From positions 394,928-458,927 of the forward strand of contig NZ_JACHGF010000004.1 of NCBI RefSeq assembly GCF_014202275.1: DNA of 64,000 nt, written 5' to 3'. This stretch comes from Rhabdobacter roseus. Its GTDB lineage: Bacteria; Bacteroidota; Bacteroidia; Cytophagales; Spirosomataceae. The notes beneath the pieces are model-generated. The model worked only from the letters and a program-made list of their open reading frames with translations, ran no database searches and was not told the origin of the DNA. Every line of letters begins with the position of its first letter. The stretch's first letter is position 1. The position numbers and the translations under genes are program-made. Positions 45,788 to 55,704 of the stretch are shown here, piece by piece.

Positions 45788-46864
45788 ATGCGCCCCCTTC
45801 TTTTAATAGCCGGTATTATTGTATTGTTAGTGGTAGGAAAGCTATTCCTTTTTCCAAAATCCGATGCCAACTCGCCAGGTACGGCCGCAAAGCCAAAATC
45901 GAACACCGGAAGCGGTGGGGGAGGCGGAGCGGCGGCTATTCCGGTGAATGTGTACCTGGCCCGGATGGAAACCGTGGAAAACCTGGTTTATGCTTCGGGG
46001 ACGGTGGTACCCAACGAAGAGGTGGAGCTGAAGGCCGAAATGGCGGGCAAGCTCATTAAGCTGGATATCCGGGAGGGGAGCCGCGTAACCAAGGGGCAGC
46101 TCATTGCCAAGATCAACGACCGGGACCTGCGCGCTCAACTGACCAAACTGGAATACAACGAAGAGCTGGCCAAGCAGATAGAAACCCGGCAAAAGAAGCT
46201 GCTGGACATTGAGGCCATTAGCCGCGAGGAATACGAGATTACGGCCAATAACTACCGGACCATTGGAGCCGATAAAGAATTGATTTACTCACAGCTGGAA
46301 CGAACCGAAATCAGAGCCCCGTTTAGCGGCACGATCGGCCTCAAGAATGTGAGTGAAGGAGCCTACATGGCACCGGGTACTTCGCTGGCTACGCTCGTAC
46401 AAACCAATCCCATTAAGATTGATTTCACTATACCCGAAAAGTATTCCCAGAGTATACGTTTGGGCAATACGGTGAAGCTGAACCTGGACGGCGATCCGAC
46501 CAACTACTCGGCCCGGATCGTGGCGGTAGATCCCAAAGTAGACGAAAACCTGCGGACGCTGCGCATCCGGGCCCTGGCTCAAAATCCGTCCGGGCGGTTT
46601 GTGCCGGGTATGTTCGTTAAAGTACAGATCGACCTGACGGGCAGCGGCGGCTCGATCATGATCCCGACGGAGGCGATCGTGCCCGTATTGAAGGGGAAAA
46701 AAGTATTTGTGGTAAAAAACGGGAAAGCCCAGGAAACGATGGTGACGACGGGACTACGCACAGACCAAAAAGTGCAGATTACCGATGGCCTGCGGGCCGG
46801 AGATTCGTTGATCGTGTCGGGGATTATGGCTTTGAAGCCCAATTCGCCCGTGAAAGTAAATTAG
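45788..46864 (+). CDS. RND efflux periplasmic adaptor (membrane fusion protein)
   Basis: The product has 358 residues. An N-terminal membrane anchor (about 3-20) is followed by a Gly-rich linker (residues 43-52). Then come a lipoyl-like half (GTVVPNEEVELKAEMAGKLIKLDIREGSRVTKGQLIAKI), a short alpha hairpin, the second lipoyl half (ERTEIRAPFSGTIGLKNVSEGAYM) and beta-barrel/proximal domains to the end. It would link the inner-membrane pump at 46884 to an outer-membrane channel. It has no lipobox Cys and so is anchored by its N-terminal helix. The pump gene follows after 19 bases. Confidence 0.92.
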   Translation: MRPLLLIAGIIVLLVVGKLFLFPKSDANSPGTAAKPKSNTGSGGGGGAAAIPVNVYLARMETVENLVYASGTVVPNEEVELKAEMAGKLIKLDIREGSRVTKGQLIAKINDRDLRAQLTKLEYNEELAKQIETRQKKLLDIEAISREEYEITANNYRTIGADKELIYSQLERTEIRAPFSGTIGLKNVSEGAYMAPGTSLATLVQTNPIKIDFTIPEKYSQSIRLGNTVKLNLDGDPTNYSARIVAVDPKVDENLRTLRIRALAQNPSGRFVPGMFVKVQIDLTGSGGSIMIPTEAIVPVLKGKKVFVVKNGKAQETMVTTGLRTDQKVQITDGLRAGDSLIVSGIMALKPNSPVKVN

Positions 46865-46883
46865 CTATAACCCATTCCATTTC

Positions 46884-49800
46884 ATGAGTATCTCAACGCT
46901 CTCGATCAAACGCCCGGTACTGGCCATTGTGATGAACCTGCTCATCCTGTTGTTTGGTTTCCTTGGGTTCAAGTACCTAGGCATGAGGGAGTTTCCTTCC
47001 ATAGATCCGCCCGTGGTCTCCATCCGGACCAGCTATACGGGTGCCAACGCGGACATCATTGAGTCCCAGATTACGGAGCCGCTCGAGAAGCAGCTGAATA
47101 GCATTGAAGGGATCAAGTCCATCAGCTCGACGAGCAGCCAGGGCGTAAGCCAGATCACCGTGGAGTTTGACATTGGGGCCGACATGGAACGGGCCGCCAA
47201 CGACGTCCGCGATAAAGTAGGCTCAGCCGCCCGTACCCTGCCACTGGACATTGACGGGCCCCCCATCGTGAGCAAGGCCGATGCCAACTCGGAGCCCATC
47301 ATGGTACTCACCTTCCAGAGCCGCACCCGCACCCACCTGGAGGTGAGCGACTACGCCGAGAATATAATTGCTCAACGGCTGCAAACCATTGACGGCGTGA
47401 GCGACATCCGTATATTCGGGCAGAAAAAATACGCCATGCGGATCTGGATGGACCCCGGCAAAATGGCCGCCCTGGGCATTACCAGTCAGGATGTAAAAAA
47501 TGCGCTGGACCGGGAAAACGTAGAACTACCCAGTGGCAAACTGACGGGCAATAGCACCGAACTGACAGTGAAAACCATCGGCCGTTTCCGGACGGAGGAC
47601 GATTTTAACGAGATGATCGTTAAAAATACGGGTACCCAGACGATTCACCTGAGAGACATTGGTAACGCTCAATTGGGCCCCGAAGTGGAAGAAACCATTC
47701 TTCGGCTTAATAATATACCGATGATTGGCCTGGCGGTGACGCCCATGCCGGGCTCCAACTACCTGGACATTTCAGACGAGGTAAACCAGCGACTGGAAGG
47801 TATAAAAAAGGATCTTCCTGCCGACTATGAATTGAACACGCTGATTGACAATACTATTTTTGTAAGGCGCTCCATTGAAGAAGTAGGCGAAACGCTGCTG
47901 ATCGCCATCGTGCTGGTGGTACTGATCATCTACCTGTTTTTCCGTGACTGGCTGGTGGCTTTCCGGCCCCTCATTGACATTCCGGTATCCCTGATAGGTA
48001 CTTTCTTCATCATGTACCTGATGGGCTTCTCGGTCAACGTACTCACGCTCCTGGCTATTGTACTGGCTACCGGGCTGGTAGTAGATGACGGGATCGTTGT
48101 TACCGAAAATATTTTCAAGAAGATCGAGCAGGGAATGAGCCCCATCGAGGCGGCAATTAAAGGCTCCAATGAGATCATCTTTGCCGTACTGTCTACGTCC
48201 ATTACGCTGGCGTCGGTGTTTTTGCCCGTTATTTTTATGCAGGGCTTCGTCGGGAAGTTGTTTCGGGAATTTGGGATTGTTATTTCGGCGGCGGTACTTA
48301 TCTCGGCGTTTGTATCTCTAACGCTCACCCCCATGCTGAACGCCTACTTGGTGCGTAAAAGCAACAAGCGTAGCTGGTTTTATGAGAAGACGGAGCCTTT
48401 CTTTGAGCGAATCACTACCAACTACCACGATGCCCTGGCCAGCTTTCTGAAGATACGCTGGGTGGCCCTTCCGCTGATCGCACTGACGCTGGGCATGATC
48501 TGGTTTTTTGGGAAAGATGTGCAGTCCGAACTGGCTCCTCTCGATGACCGGAACTGGTTCCGGCTATCGATGACGGCTCCGGAAGGCTCGTCCTACGAGT
48601 TTATGGATAACTACGTGCAAAGTGTAGGTCAGGTACTAATGGATTCTATGCCTGGCAAAAAAGGGATTATGTTGGTTACTTCACCCAATGGCTTTGGATT
48701 AGGGGCTTCCAATACCGGAAATGGGCGGATTGCCCTGGTAGATAAAAAGGAAAGAGACATTAGCCAGCAGGAGATTGCTGACTGGATTACCAAGCGCCTC
48801 AAACAACTACCCGACGCCAAAGCCTTTGTGGTGCAGCAGCAAACCATTGCCGTCGATTCGCGCGGTGGATTGCCCGTACAGTACGTGATTCAGGCCCCTG
48901 ATTTCGAAAAGCTTCGGGAGTACTTGCCAAAGTTCATGGAAGAAATTTCGGACGATCCCACCTTTGCCGTCACGGATGTCAACTTAAAATTCAGTAAGCC
49001 CGAGCTCCAGGTACATATCGATCGCGAAAAAGCCAAGTCAGTGGGAGTGTCCGTATCAGACGTAGCCCAGACCATGCAGCTGGCCTTTGCCGGGCAGCGC
49101 TTTGGGTATTTTACCATGAACGGTCGGCAGTACCAGGTCATTGGCCAGTACGACCGCGCCAACCGGGATGAGCCGCTGGATCTGAAAAGTATGTTTGTGA
49201 AAAACAATCAGGGCGTGCTGGTGCAGCTGGATAACATCGTTAAAACGGAGGAAGAAAGCAGCCCGCCGCAACTATTTCACTTCAACCGCTACATGAGTGC
49301 TACGGTACAGGCTTCCCTGGCACCGGGCAAAACCATCGGGGACGGTATAGCGGCGATGGACCGGGCGCGCGACAAGCTCAAGGATGAGAGTATCCGGACG
49401 TCACTCAGCGGCTCCTCCCGCGACTATGCCGAGAGCTCATCAAGTACCCTGTTCTCGTTTTTTCTGGCCCTGATCCTCGTCTACTTTATTTTGGCCGCCC
49501 AGTTTGAGAGCTTCATCGATCCATTCATTATCATGATTACGGTACCTTTGGCCATTGGCGGAGCGGTTTTCTCGCTCTGGTACTTCAATCAAACCTTGAA
49601 TATATTCAGCCAGATCGGAATGATCATGCTCATTGGGCTGGTGACCAAAAATGGTATCCTGATCGTGGAGTTTGCCAACCAGCTACGGGAGCAGGGCATG
49701 GGCATCCGCGAAGCGGTACTGGAAGCGGCTACCCTGCGTTTCCGGCCTATCCTCATGACCAGCCTCGCGACCATTTTGGGGGCTTTGCCCATTGCCATGG

Positions 49801-49988
49801 CGCTGGGCTCGGCGGGGCGCAGCCGAATGTCCATGGGGATCGTCATCATGGGTGGCCTGGCGTTTTCGCTGGTTCTGACGCTCTACGTAATTCCGGCGAT
49901 GTACACCTTCCTGTCGCGCAAGAAGAATTTCGAACGCATGAAGCAGATCGACAAAATTACTGAGACCGAAGCCGTTGAACTAATGTAA
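46884..49988 (+). CDS. RND multidrug-type efflux pump (AcrB/HAE1 family)
   Basis: This 1034-residue protein has the full RND plan: TM1 (VLAIVMNLLILLFGFLGF), a large periplasmic loop, TM2-6, a second loop and TM7-12. The proton-relay region LAIVLATGLVVDDGIVVTENI has the Asp-Asp of TM4, and TM10 has the Lys-containing GLVTKNGILIVEFANQLRE. The family is proton-driven and exports hydrophobic compounds. No outer-membrane factor (TolC/OprM-like) gene and no regulator gene is adjacent, so the pump must borrow a channel encoded elsewhere. Confidence 0.95.
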   Translation: MSISTLSIKRPVLAIVMNLLILLFGFLGFKYLGMREFPSIDPPVVSIRTSYTGANADIIESQITEPLEKQLNSIEGIKSISSTSSQGVSQITVEFDIGADMERAANDVRDKVGSAARTLPLDIDGPPIVSKADANSEPIMVLTFQSRTRTHLEVSDYAENIIAQRLQTIDGVSDIRIFGQKKYAMRIWMDPGKMAALGITSQDVKNALDRENVELPSGKLTGNSTELTVKTIGRFRTEDDFNEMIVKNTGTQTIHLRDIGNAQLGPEVEETILRLNNIPMIGLAVTPMPGSNYLDISDEVNQRLEGIKKDLPADYELNTLIDNTIFVRRSIEEVGETLLIAIVLVVLIIYLFFRDWLVAFRPLIDIPVSLIGTFFIMYLMGFSVNVLTLLAIVLATGLVVDDGIVVTENIFKKIEQGMSPIEAAIKGSNEIIFAVLSTSITLASVFLPVIFMQGFVGKLFREFGIVISAAVLISAFVSLTLTPMLNAYLVRKSNKRSWFYEKTEPFFERITTNYHDALASFLKIRWVALPLIALTLGMIWFFGKDVQSELAPLDDRNWFRLSMTAPEGSSYEFMDNYVQSVGQVLMDSMPGKKGIMLVTSPNGFGLGASNTGNGRIALVDKKERDISQQEIADWITKRLKQLPDAKAFVVQQQTIAVDSRGGLPVQYVIQAPDFEKLREYLPKFMEEISDDPTFAVTDVNLKFSKPELQVHIDREKAKSVGVSVSDVAQTMQLAFAGQRFGYFTMNGRQYQVIGQYDRANRDEPLDLKSMFVKNNQGVLVQLDNIVKTEEESSPPQLFHFNRYMSATVQASLAPGKTIGDGIAAMDRARDKLKDESIRTSLSGSSRDYAESSSSTLFSFFLALILVYFILAAQFESFIDPFIIMITVPLAIGGAVFSLWYFNQTLNIFSQIGMIMLIGLVTKNGILIVEFANQLREQGMGIREAVLEAATLRFRPILMTSLATILGALPIAMALGSAGRSRMSMGIVIMGGLAFSLVLTLYVIPAMYTFLSRKKNFERMKQIDKITETEAVELM

Positions 49989-50009
49989 CGAAAGGTACTT
50001 TGAGTATAA

Positions 50010-50048
50010 GCAAAATGGGCAGGCTCCTCAGGAGCCTGCCCATTTTGC
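50010..50048 (+). terminator. Bidirectional terminator between RND pump and metK
   Basis: A perfect 18-bp stem (GCAAAATGGGCAGGCTCC and its complement) with a 3-base loop lies between the two convergent genes. Confidence 0.9.
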
Positions 50049-50073
50049 TAAATAATATACTAGGTCCAACCAA

Positions 50074-51354
50074 TTATAAGCCGAAGGCGTCTTGGATCAG
50101 CTCTACATGGTCTAGTTTCTCCCAGGTAAAAAGTTCAACCTCTACTTCCTTTTCGGTGCCGTCGGCTCCTTTGAAAGTTTTCTTCACGACTTCGTTCTGC
50201 CGCCCCATGTGTCCGTAGGCGGCCGTTTCGGAGTAGATGGGGTTGCGGAGCTTGAGGCGCTGCTCGATGGCGTACGGACGCATATCAAAGAGCTCCTCAA
50301 TTTTGCGGGCAATGGCCCCGTCGGTTAGATCTACCTTGGCGGTACCCTTGGTGTCGATAAACAACCCACAAGGCTTGGCTACCCCAATGGCGTAGGATAC
50401 TTGCACCAGTACTTCGTCGCAGAGGCCCGCAGCTACCATGTTTTTGGCAACGTGGCGCGTGGCGTAAGCAGCCGAGCGATCTACCTTAGAAGGATCTTTA
50501 CCGGAGAAAGCACCACCGCCGTGGGCACCCTTACCGCCGTAGGTATCTACAATAATTTTGCGGCCCGTCAGGCCAGTGTCGCCGTGAGGGCCACCAATTA
50601 CAAATTTGCCCGTAGGATTGATGTAGTACGTGATTTGGTCATTAAAAAGCTGCTGCAGCTCAGGCTTCAGCTGATCCTTCACGCGGGGAATCACGATGCT
50701 GATGATATCCTCCTTGATCTTCGCAAGCATGGCGGCTTCGGTATCAAAGTCGTCGTGCTGGGTAGATACTACGATGGTATCGATGCGCTGAGGGACGTTG
50801 TCATCGCTGTACTCAATGGTCACCTGTGACTTGGCATCCGGGCGCAGGTACGGGATAAGCTCTGGCTCATTATTACGAATGGCCGATAGCTCCCGCAGGA
50901 TTTTATGGGCCAGGTCTAGGGCCAGCGGCATGTAGTTTTCGGTCTCACGCGTGGCATAGCCAAACATCATACCCTGGTCACCCGCCCCCTGGGCGTTGGC
51001 TTTAGCTTCAAAATCTTCGTTTTCTACTTTCCGATCCACGCCCTGGTTGATGTCCGCGCTCTGGTCGTGAATAGCGGAAAGAATACCGCAGGAGTTAGCC
51101 TCAAACATGTATTCACTCTTGGTATAGCCGATCTTACGAATCACCTCCCGCGTTATTTTCTGCACGTCGAGGTAGGTATTCGTTTTTACTTCGCCAGCCA
51201 ATACTACCTGGCCCGTCGTGACGAGGGTTTCGCAGGCTACTTTGCTGCTAGCGTCCCAGGCCAGGAAGTTGTCAATGAGCGCATCCGAGATCTGGTCGGC
51301 TACTTTATCGGGGTGTCCTTCCGACACAGACTCCGACGTAAATAAGTAAGGCAT
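50074..51354 (-). CDS. metK: S-adenosylmethionine synthetase
   Basis: The product has 426 residues. The start [27 protein letters not shown] is the canonical MetK N terminus with the ATP-binding His in GHPDK. The family signatures [12 protein letters not shown] and [20 protein letters not shown] are complete. It makes SAM from ATP and methionine as a tetramer with Mg2+ and K+. It is slightly longer than the usual 380-400 residues, as is common in Bacteroidota. Confidence 0.97.
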   Translation of the reverse strand: MPYLFTSESVSEGHPDKVADQISDALIDNFLAWDASSKVACETLVTTGQVVLAGEVKTNTYLDVQKITREVIRKIGYTKSEYMFEANSCGILSAIHDQSADINQGVDRKVENEDFEAKANAQGAGDQGMMFGYATRETENYMPLALDLAHKILRELSAIRNNEPELIPYLRPDAKSQVTIEYSDDNVPQRIDTIVVSTQHDDFDTEAAMLAKIKEDIISIVIPRVKDQLKPELQQLFNDQITYYINPTGKFVIGGPHGDTGLTGRKIIVDTYGGKGAHGGGAFSGKDPSKVDRSAAYATRHVAKNMVAAGLCDEVLVQVSYAIGVAKPCGLFIDTKGTAKVDLTDGAIARKIEELFDMRPYAIEQRLKLRNPIYSETAAYGHMGRQNEVVKKTFKGADGTEKEVEVELFTWEKLDHVELIQDAFGL

Positions 51355-51656
51355 AAAGTACGTGATGGTTTACAGTGTACAGTTTTACATTTACAGAATC
51401 AAGATGCTGTAAATTAAAGAAAGCAACCGTAGCAGGCGAGGAAAAGCGAACGTTATTTGGTCTTTTTCGGTACAACATGGCTGGGCAAACTAGCCATTGC
51501 ATTGTATCTTACCGAGCTGGGCCCGCATCGTTCATGACCACCGTGGCGTTCCGACCCGGTTGGCGCTTCCGCCGAAGCTTCTGGATGCTGGCTGCAAAAT
51601 TGAATTTTTTCAGGAATATAACCAAGCAGAAGTCCAAAAATAAGGCCTTAACTTTT
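51355..51656 (-). promoter_or_regulatory. Upstream region of metK
   Basis: These 302 bases separate metK from the 3' end of the lycopene cyclase gene and should hold the metK promoter. A TTTACAG...CTGTAAA inverted repeat (51390-51396 and 51407-51413) lies 36 bases before the start codon. I looked for a SAM riboswitch and saw none of the known folds by eye. Long open frames here on the plus strand look like chance. Confidence 0.35.
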
Positions 51657-52817
51657 TTAGAGCCGCTTCACCAGCGCGTGGAGCATCCCTTTGGTAAAAG
51701 CCCCCAAAGGTACCGTAGCCATGATGCGGAGGTCATCCATGAGGTGGGTGTCCTCGTCCAGGAAGGCAAACAGCCGGGGCGTTGGGTTTCTTTTGTAGAG
51801 CATGGTAAAAATATTACTACCCGAATGCCTCCCGTAGAGCAGGACGTTCAGTAGGGTACTATCCTGGAGGCCTTTGAAGAAGCTTCGGATCGTTTTGCGG
51901 CGGCGCACTGGCGAGCCAACCGTCAGAAGTTGCCCGATGAGCTGCTGGGTAAATCGTTGCGTACGGCTAAAGGCGTAGCCGGTAGATGCCTTTACGTACC
52001 CACCCGAAGTACCGATCCGAACAATATGCTTAAGTTCTTTGTCATCAGCGGGTTCGTCGGTCATGGGTATAACGCCAAACTCCTCCTGCTCGATGGAGAA
52101 GTCTTCGATCTTGAGGTAGTCTCGTATGTAGGTATGTAGCTCGGCGTCGTATTCGGTGGGCTCTAGTAATTTATCCGAGAAAAGCGTGTACTCCACCAGG
52201 GCACGGTACGAATCGATAGGAAGTACGTATCCGAACCGCACGCCCGTCCCATTTTGCTCCACGCGGTAGTCCATCATGGTGGGGCAGGTTGGGTCAAAAA
52301 CCGGCTTGGGCGATACGATTTCCCAGCCTTTAAAATGTTGCAGCAGGTTATGCTGGCCCGGCAAGTTGAGCTTCAAAGGGGTGATGCTATCAAAAACGTA
52401 GTCGGCCATGTACTGACCTTGGTCCGTAATGACGAAACCACCGTCGGGTGTATCCCGAATGCGCTCAATGGTGGCGTTTAAAAAAACGATATTGGGATTG
52501 GTGACTAAATCTGTTCTTACAAAGTCGTAAAAGTCGATGCCCTTTATCCATTTGTAGTAGTAGTCGTCCAGGTCGAGCGTCTTCGCAAAGCCTTCGGAGC
52601 CATAGAAGTACACTTGATTCCACTTACGAAACACAATTTGTTCAAAGGGATTCTGCTCCCCTTTTTCCCAAAAGCACCAGGTACGGTCGTTTTTTGTTTT
52701 AAGATCCTTATCAATAATAAGAATAGACTTAGTGCGTAAGATGGATTGATTCAGGTGGTAGGCCAGGCTCAGTCCGGCTAGTCCGCCGCCCGCTATGATG
52801 TAATCGTATCGTTTCAT
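51657..52817 (-). CDS. crtY: Lycopene cyclase family protein (CrtY-like)
   Basis: This 386-residue FAD-dependent-fold protein has the dinucleotide motif IIAGGGLAGLSLAYHL (residues 7-22), followed by DKDLKTKNDRTWCFWEKGE, the typical CrtY segment. Further family blocks are GVIPMTDEP and RIGTSGGYVKASTGYAF. It would cyclise lycopene ends to beta-ionone rings, giving beta-carotene-type pigments. No other carotenoid gene is adjacent, so the rest of the pathway must be elsewhere. Probably associated with the inner membrane. Confidence 0.88.
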   Translation of the reverse strand: MKRYDYIIAGGGLAGLSLAYHLNQSILRTKSILIIDKDLKTKNDRTWCFWEKGEQNPFEQIVFRKWNQVYFYGSEGFAKTLDLDDYYYKWIKGIDFYDFVRTDLVTNPNIVFLNATIERIRDTPDGGFVITDQGQYMADYVFDSITPLKLNLPGQHNLLQHFKGWEIVSPKPVFDPTCPTMMDYRVEQNGTGVRFGYVLPIDSYRALVEYTLFSDKLLEPTEYDAELHTYIRDYLKIEDFSIEQEEFGVIPMTDEPADDKELKHIVRIGTSGGYVKASTGYAFSRTQRFTQQLIGQLLTVGSPVRRRKTIRSFFKGLQDSTLLNVLLYGRHSGSNIFTMLYKRNPTPRLFAFLDEDTHLMDDLRIMATVPLGAFTKGMLHALVKRL

Positions 52818-52861
52818 GAGCCTCTGCGGTGAGTCGTGTTATGAATACCCCACTTACTAAA

Positions 52862-52891
52862 AAAGCCTTGCCAAAGATCAGACAAGGCTTT
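52862..52891 (-). terminator. Terminator of the lipoyl synthase gene
   Basis: A 9-bp stem (AAAGCCTTG and complement, 12-base loop) lies 55 bases past lipA and is followed on the minus strand by a T run. Confidence 0.75.
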
Positions 52892-52945
52892 GAGAACTTA
52901 ACCGCCTGACACAAAGAGATGTTTTAGGCGGCAATAACTATTTTC

Positions 52946-53824
52946 TCAGATGGGTACGTGTACGTGGCGTTCGGCATGGTAGCTGGAACGCACCAGCGGC
53001 CCCGATTCAACGTACTTCAGGCCGCGCCGCAGGCCTTCTTCACGGTAGGTATTAAACATCTCCGGGGTAATCCATTCCATCACTTCGTGGTGCATTTTGG
53101 TAGGCTGGAGGTACTGGCCCAGCGTAAGAATATCCAGGCCGTTCGCGACGAGGTCGTCCATGGCCTTGTACACCTCATCAGCGGTCTCGCCCAGTCCGAG
53201 CATCATGCCCGACTTAGTCCGCTGATTCATCTCCTTGGTGCGGCGAATTTGCTCGAGGCTGCGTATGTACTTAGCCTGCGGCCGCACGCCCCGGTAGAGC
53301 CTTTCCACGGTCTCCATATTGTGCGACACTACCTCCTGGCCCCCTTCCACCATGCGTGCCAGGGCATCCCAGTTGCCTTTTACGTCCGGAATCAGCGTTT
53401 CGATGGTCGTTTCGGGGCTCATTTCCTTCACGAGCCGAACGGTCTGGTACCATATTTCGGCACCCCGGTCTTTTAGCTCATCCCGGTTTACGGAGGTAAG
53501 CACGGCGTGTTTTACCCCCATGAGCTTGATGGCCTCCGCCACGCGGCGCGGCTCGTCTACGTCATACTCATTGGGGCGGCCCGTGGCTACGGCACAAAAG
53601 CTACAGCTGCGGGTACATACGTTGCCAAGAATCATGAAGGTAGCGGTACCAGCCCCCCAGCATTCACCCATGTTGGGGCAGTTGCCACTCTCGCAGATGG
53701 TGTGCAACTTGTAATTGTCCACGAGCTGTCGTACCCGCAGATAGTCAGGCCCGGCGGGTAGTTTTACCCGAAGCCAATCGGGGCGTTTTTTTCGTTCAGA
53801 AGGGATTACGGGTAATTCAATCAT
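52946..53824 (-). CDS. lipA: Lipoyl synthase
   Basis: The product has 292 residues. It shows both iron-sulfur motifs of LipA: the auxiliary cluster Cys44, Cys49 and Cys55 in [12 protein letters not shown], and the radical-SAM Cys70, Cys74 and Cys77 in CTRSCSFC. The conserved C-terminal RSSYHAE motif is present. It inserts two sulfurs into octanoyl groups on lipoyl domains. I preferred the ATG at 53824 to the TTG two codons upstream. Confidence 0.96.
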   Translation of the reverse strand: MIELPVIPSERKKRPDWLRVKLPAGPDYLRVRQLVDNYKLHTICESGNCPNMGECWGAGTATFMILGNVCTRSCSFCAVATGRPNEYDVDEPRRVAEAIKLMGVKHAVLTSVNRDELKDRGAEIWYQTVRLVKEMSPETTIETLIPDVKGNWDALARMVEGGQEVVSHNMETVERLYRGVRPQAKYIRSLEQIRRTKEMNQRTKSGMMLGLGETADEVYKAMDDLVANGLDILTLGQYLQPTKMHHEVMEWITPEMFNTYREEGLRRGLKYVESGPLVRSSYHAERHVHVPI

Positions 53825-53905
53825 ACGCAAGGGAGCAAGTAAAACTTGCCTTTATTAAAACAAAAACGATTAGAATGAAGTCCTGCCCGAAGGCAGGCGT
53901 GTAAA

Positions 53906-54658
53906 CTACTTCTTGTTACCGAAGTAGAGCGAAATATAGCCAGAGGTAAAAAAGCTACGGTTCTGAGCATAAGGCATAATGATGATTTGGCGGGTAAAGG
54001 CCTCGGCCAGAAAGCCGATTTCCAGGCCCGTCAGGTTGTCTCTAAATGCACTCAACTCAAAGCTAAGGGCAGTCTTCACGTGCAGACCAGGAACAAACTT
54101 TGTTTTTTCAAAGCCCCGGAAAAAGCTCCCCGAGCCCTGAATTTCGTTGGGGGAATGCCGGGCAGGATCGTAAGGTTCGGTTACTAATACGCCATTCCGA
54201 GACTGATACTGAACCATGTAGGGCTTTTCCAGGCCAATGGAAGGCCCTGCCGCTACGATACCGCTGATGGAAATACCTTCGTCGGCGTGGCGGTTAAAAA
54301 ACATGAGCTCACGTCCGTATTGGGGTCTAAGCACAAACAGGAAGTTTTGTTTACCATCAATATAGCGAGAGCCGGTCGAGAAAACCGGCCTGGCCATCTC
54401 TTTAGGATGCTTTACGTTTACTACCTCCAAAGCCAGGTACCTATACTGTGTCTTTCCCTGAAAAAGCGTGGGTAGTGCTTTGGAATGACGTACCACAAAG
54501 CCACCTAGTATACCGGAGTTGGTGTTGGTCGTAACCCCAAAGGAGGTAATAGACGAATAGTTGTCGGTTTCCAGATCCGGATCTCGTCGCTGGGCCCATG
54601 CGTTGGTTACCAGGCTCAGAGACAGGCTACCCAATACCATGTATTTGATCCAATTCAT
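53906..54658 (-). CDS. Hypothetical exported, probably outer-membrane beta-barrel protein
   Basis: The product has 250 residues. A signal peptide (MNWIKYMVLGSLSLSLVTNAWAQ) precedes a mature part with alternating hydrophobic strands and a C-terminal SGYISLYFGNKK segment, which suggests a small beta-barrel. I know similar proteins beside lipA in related genomes, but their function is not established. A longer start at 54691 is possible and would add 11 residues before the signal peptide. It lies 81 bases upstream of lipA on the same strand. Confidence 0.7.
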   Translation of the reverse strand: MNWIKYMVLGSLSLSLVTNAWAQRRDPDLETDNYSSITSFGVTTNTNSGILGGFVVRHSKALPTLFQGKTQYRYLALEVVNVKHPKEMARPVFSTGSRYIDGKQNFLFVLRPQYGRELMFFNRHADEGISISGIVAAGPSIGLEKPYMVQYQSRNGVLVTEPYDPARHSPNEIQGSGSFFRGFEKTKFVPGLHVKTALSFELSAFRDNLTGLEIGFLAEAFTRQIIIMPYAQNRSFFTSGYISLYFGNKK

Positions 54659-54741
54659 ACCCGTAGTTGTAAAATTTCTCAGCTTGATCATTTAGGTTAA
54701 ATGAAGCACTAAATGTAACATTTTAGACTATATACTTGGTC

Positions 54742-54757
54742 AAAGAGGTACCTCTTT
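54742..54757. promoter_or_regulatory. 16-bp perfect palindrome in a divergent promoter region
   Basis: AAAGAGGTACCTCTTT is a perfect 16-bp palindrome between the divergent genes at 54658 (minus) and 54805 (plus). Position and symmetry suggest an operator, but its core GGTACC is the word that is abundant throughout this DNA. Confidence 0.4.
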
Positions 54758-54804
54758 AACGGTTTTTTATAAATTTATGTTCTTATAACGAAAAAGAAAG
54801 CTTT

Positions 54805-55233
54805 ATGCCTACAATTAAAACGAAATACTTGGGTGAACTACGCACCGAAGCCACTCATTTGCAGTCAGGAACCGTACTGCTTACGGATGCGCCTACCGAC
54901 AACCACGGCCGCGGAGAAGCTTTTTCACCCTCGGACCTGGTGGCGGGTGCCCTGGGGAGCTGCATGATCACCATCATGGGCATCGTGGCGCGCCGCGACG
55001 AAATAGATCTGGTAGGCACAGAACTGGAAATCACGAAGGTGATGACGGCCGAACTGCCGCGGCGCATTGCCCAGGTAGAGGTGCTGCTGGAAATGGTCAC
55101 GGATCGGGAGCTAGCCCGGGAAGAAAAAGCGAAGCTTGAGCGGGCGGCTCACACCTGTCCGGTGGCCCTGAGCCTGCATCCTGACATTGAGCAGGTAGTT
55201 CGTTTTAACTGGAAGGTAGCCCAGGAGGTATAA
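54805..55233 (+). CDS. OsmC-family peroxiredoxin-like protein
   Basis: The product has 142 residues. It has the family pattern with the two redox Cys: one in GALGSCMITIMG (near residue 52) and one in AAHTCPVALSLHPDIE (near residue 115). OsmC/Ohr proteins reduce organic hydroperoxides. The CPVALSLHP ending is typical of the YhfA/OsmC-like branch. It is transcribed divergently from the exported-protein gene, across a 16-bp palindrome. Confidence 0.9.
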   Translation: MPTIKTKYLGELRTEATHLQSGTVLLTDAPTDNHGRGEAFSPSDLVAGALGSCMITIMGIVARRDEIDLVGTELEITKVMTAELPRRIAQVEVLLEMVTDRELAREEKAKLERAAHTCPVALSLHPDIEQVVRFNWKVAQEV

Positions 55234-55235
55234 GT

Positions 55236-55282
55236 AAAACGGCTAACGCCTCCGAACCAGGTTCGGAGGCGTTAGCCGTTTT
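55236..55282 (+). terminator. Bidirectional terminator between osmC-like and ytxJ-like genes
   Basis: A perfect 22-bp stem with a 3-base loop, the longest hairpin in the window, begins 3 bases after the OsmC stop and ends 5 bases before the stop of the YtxJ-like gene. Runs of A and T flank it on both sides. Confidence 0.92.
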
Positions 55283-55286
55283 AACT

Positions 55287-55637
55287 CTAAGATTCCAGCG
55301 AGCTTACTTGCTGCTGCAAGTCCTCAAAGCCGATGTCAAAATGCGAAGCGTGGTATACACACTTGCCCCGGCTAATAAGCAGTACCTGAGGCGATTGATG
55401 CTGTACGGAAAAGTCGCCCGCGATGCGCCCGGAAAGAGATCGGAAAGTAATTAGGTCCAGGTAGTAAGGCTTTAAAGTACCTAAGCGACTTTGGTCCCAT
55501 TTGCGTTCCAACCGGGCCAAGGCGGCACTGCTGATAGAACAGCGTGTACTGTGCTTAAATAGTAAGACCGGGTGTGTTTCCGACTCCTGCCGGATCTTTT
55601 CAAGCTGTGCCTCGTTCTCGAGCGGCGTCCAATTCAT
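55287..55637 (-). CDS. ytxJ: YtxJ-type monothiol bacilliredoxin
   Basis: This 116-residue thioredoxin-fold protein has the active-site segment FKHSTRCSISS with a single Cys33, as in YtxJ (BrxC). These proteins remove bacillithiol from mixed disulfides. The gene suggests that the organism makes bacillithiol, although the synthesis genes are not in this window. A hypothetical gene lies upstream on the same strand, 67 bases away. Confidence 0.88.
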   Translation of the reverse strand: MNWTPLENEAQLEKIRQESETHPVLLFKHSTRCSISSAALARLERKWDQSRLGTLKPYYLDLITFRSLSGRIAGDFSVQHQSPQVLLISRGKCVYHASHFDIGFEDLQQQVSSLES

Positions 55638-55704
55638 AACGTAGTGCTACTAAAATTTTCCAAAAGTACTTCCCTCTAGGGTACTTGTCAGGTAAACCAA
55701 AATT

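Noticed and set aside
51355-51656. Possible SAM riboswitch upstream of metK
   Set aside because: No SAM-I or SAM-II core could be found by eye. Only a 7-bp inverted repeat is present.
51375-51854. 159-residue plus-strand frame in the metK-crtY spacer
   Set aside because: It begins in the metK promoter region, runs antisense into the 3' end of crtY, and has no family features.
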